A stretch of 24,672 nucleotides of DNA from RGIG7213 sp045652135 (GTDB lineage Bacteria > Bacillota > Clostridia > Oscillospirales > CAG-272): positions 1-24,672 of the forward strand of contig JAZRTS010000208.1 in NCBI GenBank assembly GCA_045652135.1. Reading direction: 5' to 3'. Shown in pieces: positions 23,317 to 24,672 of this stretch. The notes beneath the pieces were generated by a model. That model saw only the letters and a list, made by a program, of their open reading frames with translations, made no database searches and was not told where the DNA came from. Both the position numbers and the translations under genes were made by a program. Position 1 is the first letter of the stretch; the number at the start of each line of letters is the position of its first letter.

Positions 23317-24429
23317 ATGAAAAAGAAAAGTTCAGCTATATCACTCGTCCTGCTTGCTTCCCTTATTCTTTCGGGATGTGCTGACACAACGGCAAAGGAC
23401 ACGGGCGCTGACAGCACCAACGCGGTCACGGAAGCTCAGACGGATGAAATAACCACAACACCCGCTGAAACGGAAACGCCTACACCCGACGTGAAATATT
23501 ATACTAATCCGTTAACGGGTGAAATAACGGCACTTTACGACAATCTTACAAAAAGACCTGCCGCTGTGGTTCTGAAAAATGACAGAACAGGCGCGCCTCA
23601 GGTAGGAATTGCTAACGCTGACATAATTTACGAAGCGGCAGTGGAGGGCGGCATGACGCGTTTGCTTGCGCTTTATTCCGATTACGCGCATATGGCAGAC
23701 ATAGGTCCCGTTATAGACTCCAGAGCTTACTTCTTCGATTTTGCGCGTGCGCACGATGCTATCTTCATCCAGGCTGGCTCGTCTTCTTACGGCAAGACGG
23801 CACAAAAGGAAGATGGTATGGACTGTATAGACGCCGTTATAGGCGATATGTCACCGACGTTCAGACGTGACGAAACACTCGTCGAGGAAAGAGGCCATTC
23901 AAGCAGTATAGTCGCCGTCGGAAATCAGGTATTCGACAAAATAAAACAAACCGGAATAAGAGTAGAAAACAACGTAAAAACATCCCTCACAATGAATTTT
24001 TCGGAGTATTATTCCGATTATGCGCTCGATGGTGACATATGTGTAAAGCTAACCGTTCCGTATTCAACGTCTATGGCTCCGTACTTCGAATATTCAACGA
24101 TCACAAACACATATACAAGATACCAGTATGGTGACGTTCACAAGGATAACGACGGAACTCCGCTTCGTTTTACGAATATACTCGTACTGTTTGCTGAGCA
24201 TTCCGTCGTCAACTCAACATCGGGTGAGATGGATATAGTAACTACAGGCTCAGGAAGCGGATATTATATCTGCGCAGGTAAATATATACCGATAACGTGG
24301 GAAAGAGAAAGCGCGGATGTTCCCTTCAGGTATTACCAAGCCAACAAGCAGGAGCTTAAGATATGCCGCGGAAAAACATTCGTTTGCGTAGCATCCGAAA
24401 AAAGAAAAAATGACGTAACCTTCAGATAA
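23317..24429 (+). CDS. DUF3048 (YerB-like) lipoprotein
   Basis: An extracytoplasmic lipid-anchored protein of 370 residues whose role is unknown; the prototype is Bacillus subtilis YerB. The lipobox is LSG-C21, followed by a Thr/Glu/Asp/Pro-rich spacer (22-58) that lifts the domain off the membrane. The DUF3048 N-terminal domain spans about 62-200: RPAAVVLKNDRTGAPQVGIANADIIYEAAVEGGMTR holds the family's paired motifs, and GPVIDSRAYFFDFARAHDAIFIQAGSSS stands where relatives usually read GPVRSAR. The C-terminal DUF3048 domain covers about 230-365 and contains TNTYTRYQYGDVHKDNDG and the SGSGYYICAGKYIPITWER block. Length is typical. It leads an operon with the CBM9-like gene that begins 11 bases after its stop. 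Confidence 0.93.
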   Translation: MKKKSSAISLVLLASLILSGCADTTAKDTGADSTNAVTEAQTDEITTTPAETETPTPDVKYYTNPLTGEITALYDNLTKRPAAVVLKNDRTGAPQVGIANADIIYEAAVEGGMTRLLALYSDYAHMADIGPVIDSRAYFFDFARAHDAIFIQAGSSSYGKTAQKEDGMDCIDAVIGDMSPTFRRDETLVEERGHSSSIVAVGNQVFDKIKQTGIRVENNVKTSLTMNFSEYYSDYALDGDICVKLTVPYSTSMAPYFEYSTITNTYTRYQYGDVHKDNDGTPLRFTNILVLFAEHSVVNSTSGEMDIVTTGSGSGYYICAGKYIPITWERESADVPFRYYQANKQELKICRGKTFVCVASEKRKNDVTFR

Positions 24430-24440
24430 CGGAGAGAAAA

Positions 24441-24672
24441 ATGAAAGAATATATAATAAAAAAGTACAGCGGAAGCTGGGAAAATGTAGAAAAGGCATTT
24501 ATAGGCGAATATCCTTGGGGCGGTAATTATCGCCCGGAAGCATATTTCAAAGCCGTACATACAGACAGCGAATTTATAATACAGATCACGTGTAAAGAGT
24601 CATCACCGAAAGCGGTGCATCAGGGATATATGGCTCCCGTTTACAAGGACAGCTGTCTTGAATTTTTCGCCT
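24441..24672 (+). CDS. CBM9-like domain protein, truncated by the window edge
   Basis: The first 77 codons of a gene that runs off the right end. The translation begins MKEYIIKKYSGSWENVEKA and continues with PWGGNYRPEAYFKAVHTDSE, FIIQITCKE, VHQGYMAPVYKDSCLEFF. The sequence YRPE, then a beta-strand pair, then V-x-x-D-S-C-(V/L)-EFF is the pattern of the family 9-like carbohydrate-binding modules found as small free-standing proteins in Clostridia. No signal peptide is visible, so it may be cytoplasmic. GGAG (24431-24434) lies 6 bases before the ATG, and the short gap after the DUF3048 stop implies one operon. The remaining half cannot be seen. Confidence 0.75.
   Translation, partial: MKEYIIKKYSGSWENVEKAFIGEYPWGGNYRPEAYFKAVHTDSEFIIQITCKESSPKAVHQGYMAPVYKDSCLEFFA

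Noticed and set aside
1..24672. CRISPR arrays, tRNA/rRNA genes, insertion sequences, prophage or att sites
   Set aside because: No regularly spaced direct repeats, tRNA-like cloverleaf segments, transposase or integrase proteins, or terminal inverted repeats with target duplications were seen.

Overview
The window reads as chromosomal DNA of an anaerobic, low-G+C Gram-positive of the class Clostridia, probably a gut or rumen Oscillospiraceae-like organism. This is inferred from strong AGGAGG-type ribosome sites, consensus sigma-A promoters (often with a TGn extension), several diacylglyceryl-lipoprotein signals, a type I dockerin, and very large secreted Calx-beta proteins. There is no outer-membrane machinery. 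No rRNA, tRNA, CRISPR, transposase or phage gene was seen. No gene-free stretch exceeds 300 bases; the longest, 5823-6081, holds two divergent promoters.

Layout. 137-4381 (+): a secreted 1414-residue protein with a GLUG-like beta-helix, a lamin-tail domain, an endonuclease/exonuclease/phosphatase (EEP) catalytic domain and a C-terminal dockerin. 4477-5337 (-): a lone polysaccharide pyruvyl transferase. 5457-5822 (-): a two-repeat YegP protein. 6082-8425 (+): a complete polar amino-acid ABC importer (lipoprotein, permease, ATPase), with a hairpin terminator after the binding-protein gene. 8513-10273 (-): a Na/Pi cotransporter-PhoU fusion. 10460-10897 (+): an ElaA acetyltransferase. 10932-11162 (-): a small unknown protein. 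11281-12279 (-): a YghZ-type aldo/keto reductase, divergent from a DUF4298 protein (12372-12653, +). 12676-20322 (-): a giant 2548-residue surface protein. 20461-22148 (-): an RlmA-like rRNA methyltransferase gene translationally coupled to a ComEC-type metallo-beta-lactamase lipoprotein. 22286-23227 (+): an S1-repeat RNA-binding protein. 23317-24672 (+): a YerB/DUF3048 lipoprotein followed by a truncated CBM9-like gene.

Most genes are single transcription units with their own promoter and a stem-loop at the 3' end. All four convergent junctions carry long, nearly perfect palindromes that probably terminate both genes. The clear operons are the ABC importer, the MBL-RlmA pair and the YerB-CBM9 pair. 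Much of the coding capacity is for the cell surface: the dockerin enzyme, the giant protein, three lipoproteins and two membrane transporters. The rest is small housekeeping or stress-type enzymes.

No wholly new system could be shown from sequence alone. The best leads are the lamin-tail/EEP/dockerin architecture, the giant protein with a degenerate NPPTFD sorting-like tail, and several regulatory arrangements: operator-like palindromes at the importer promoter, abutting divergent promoters, and a leader able to hide the S1-gene ribosome site.
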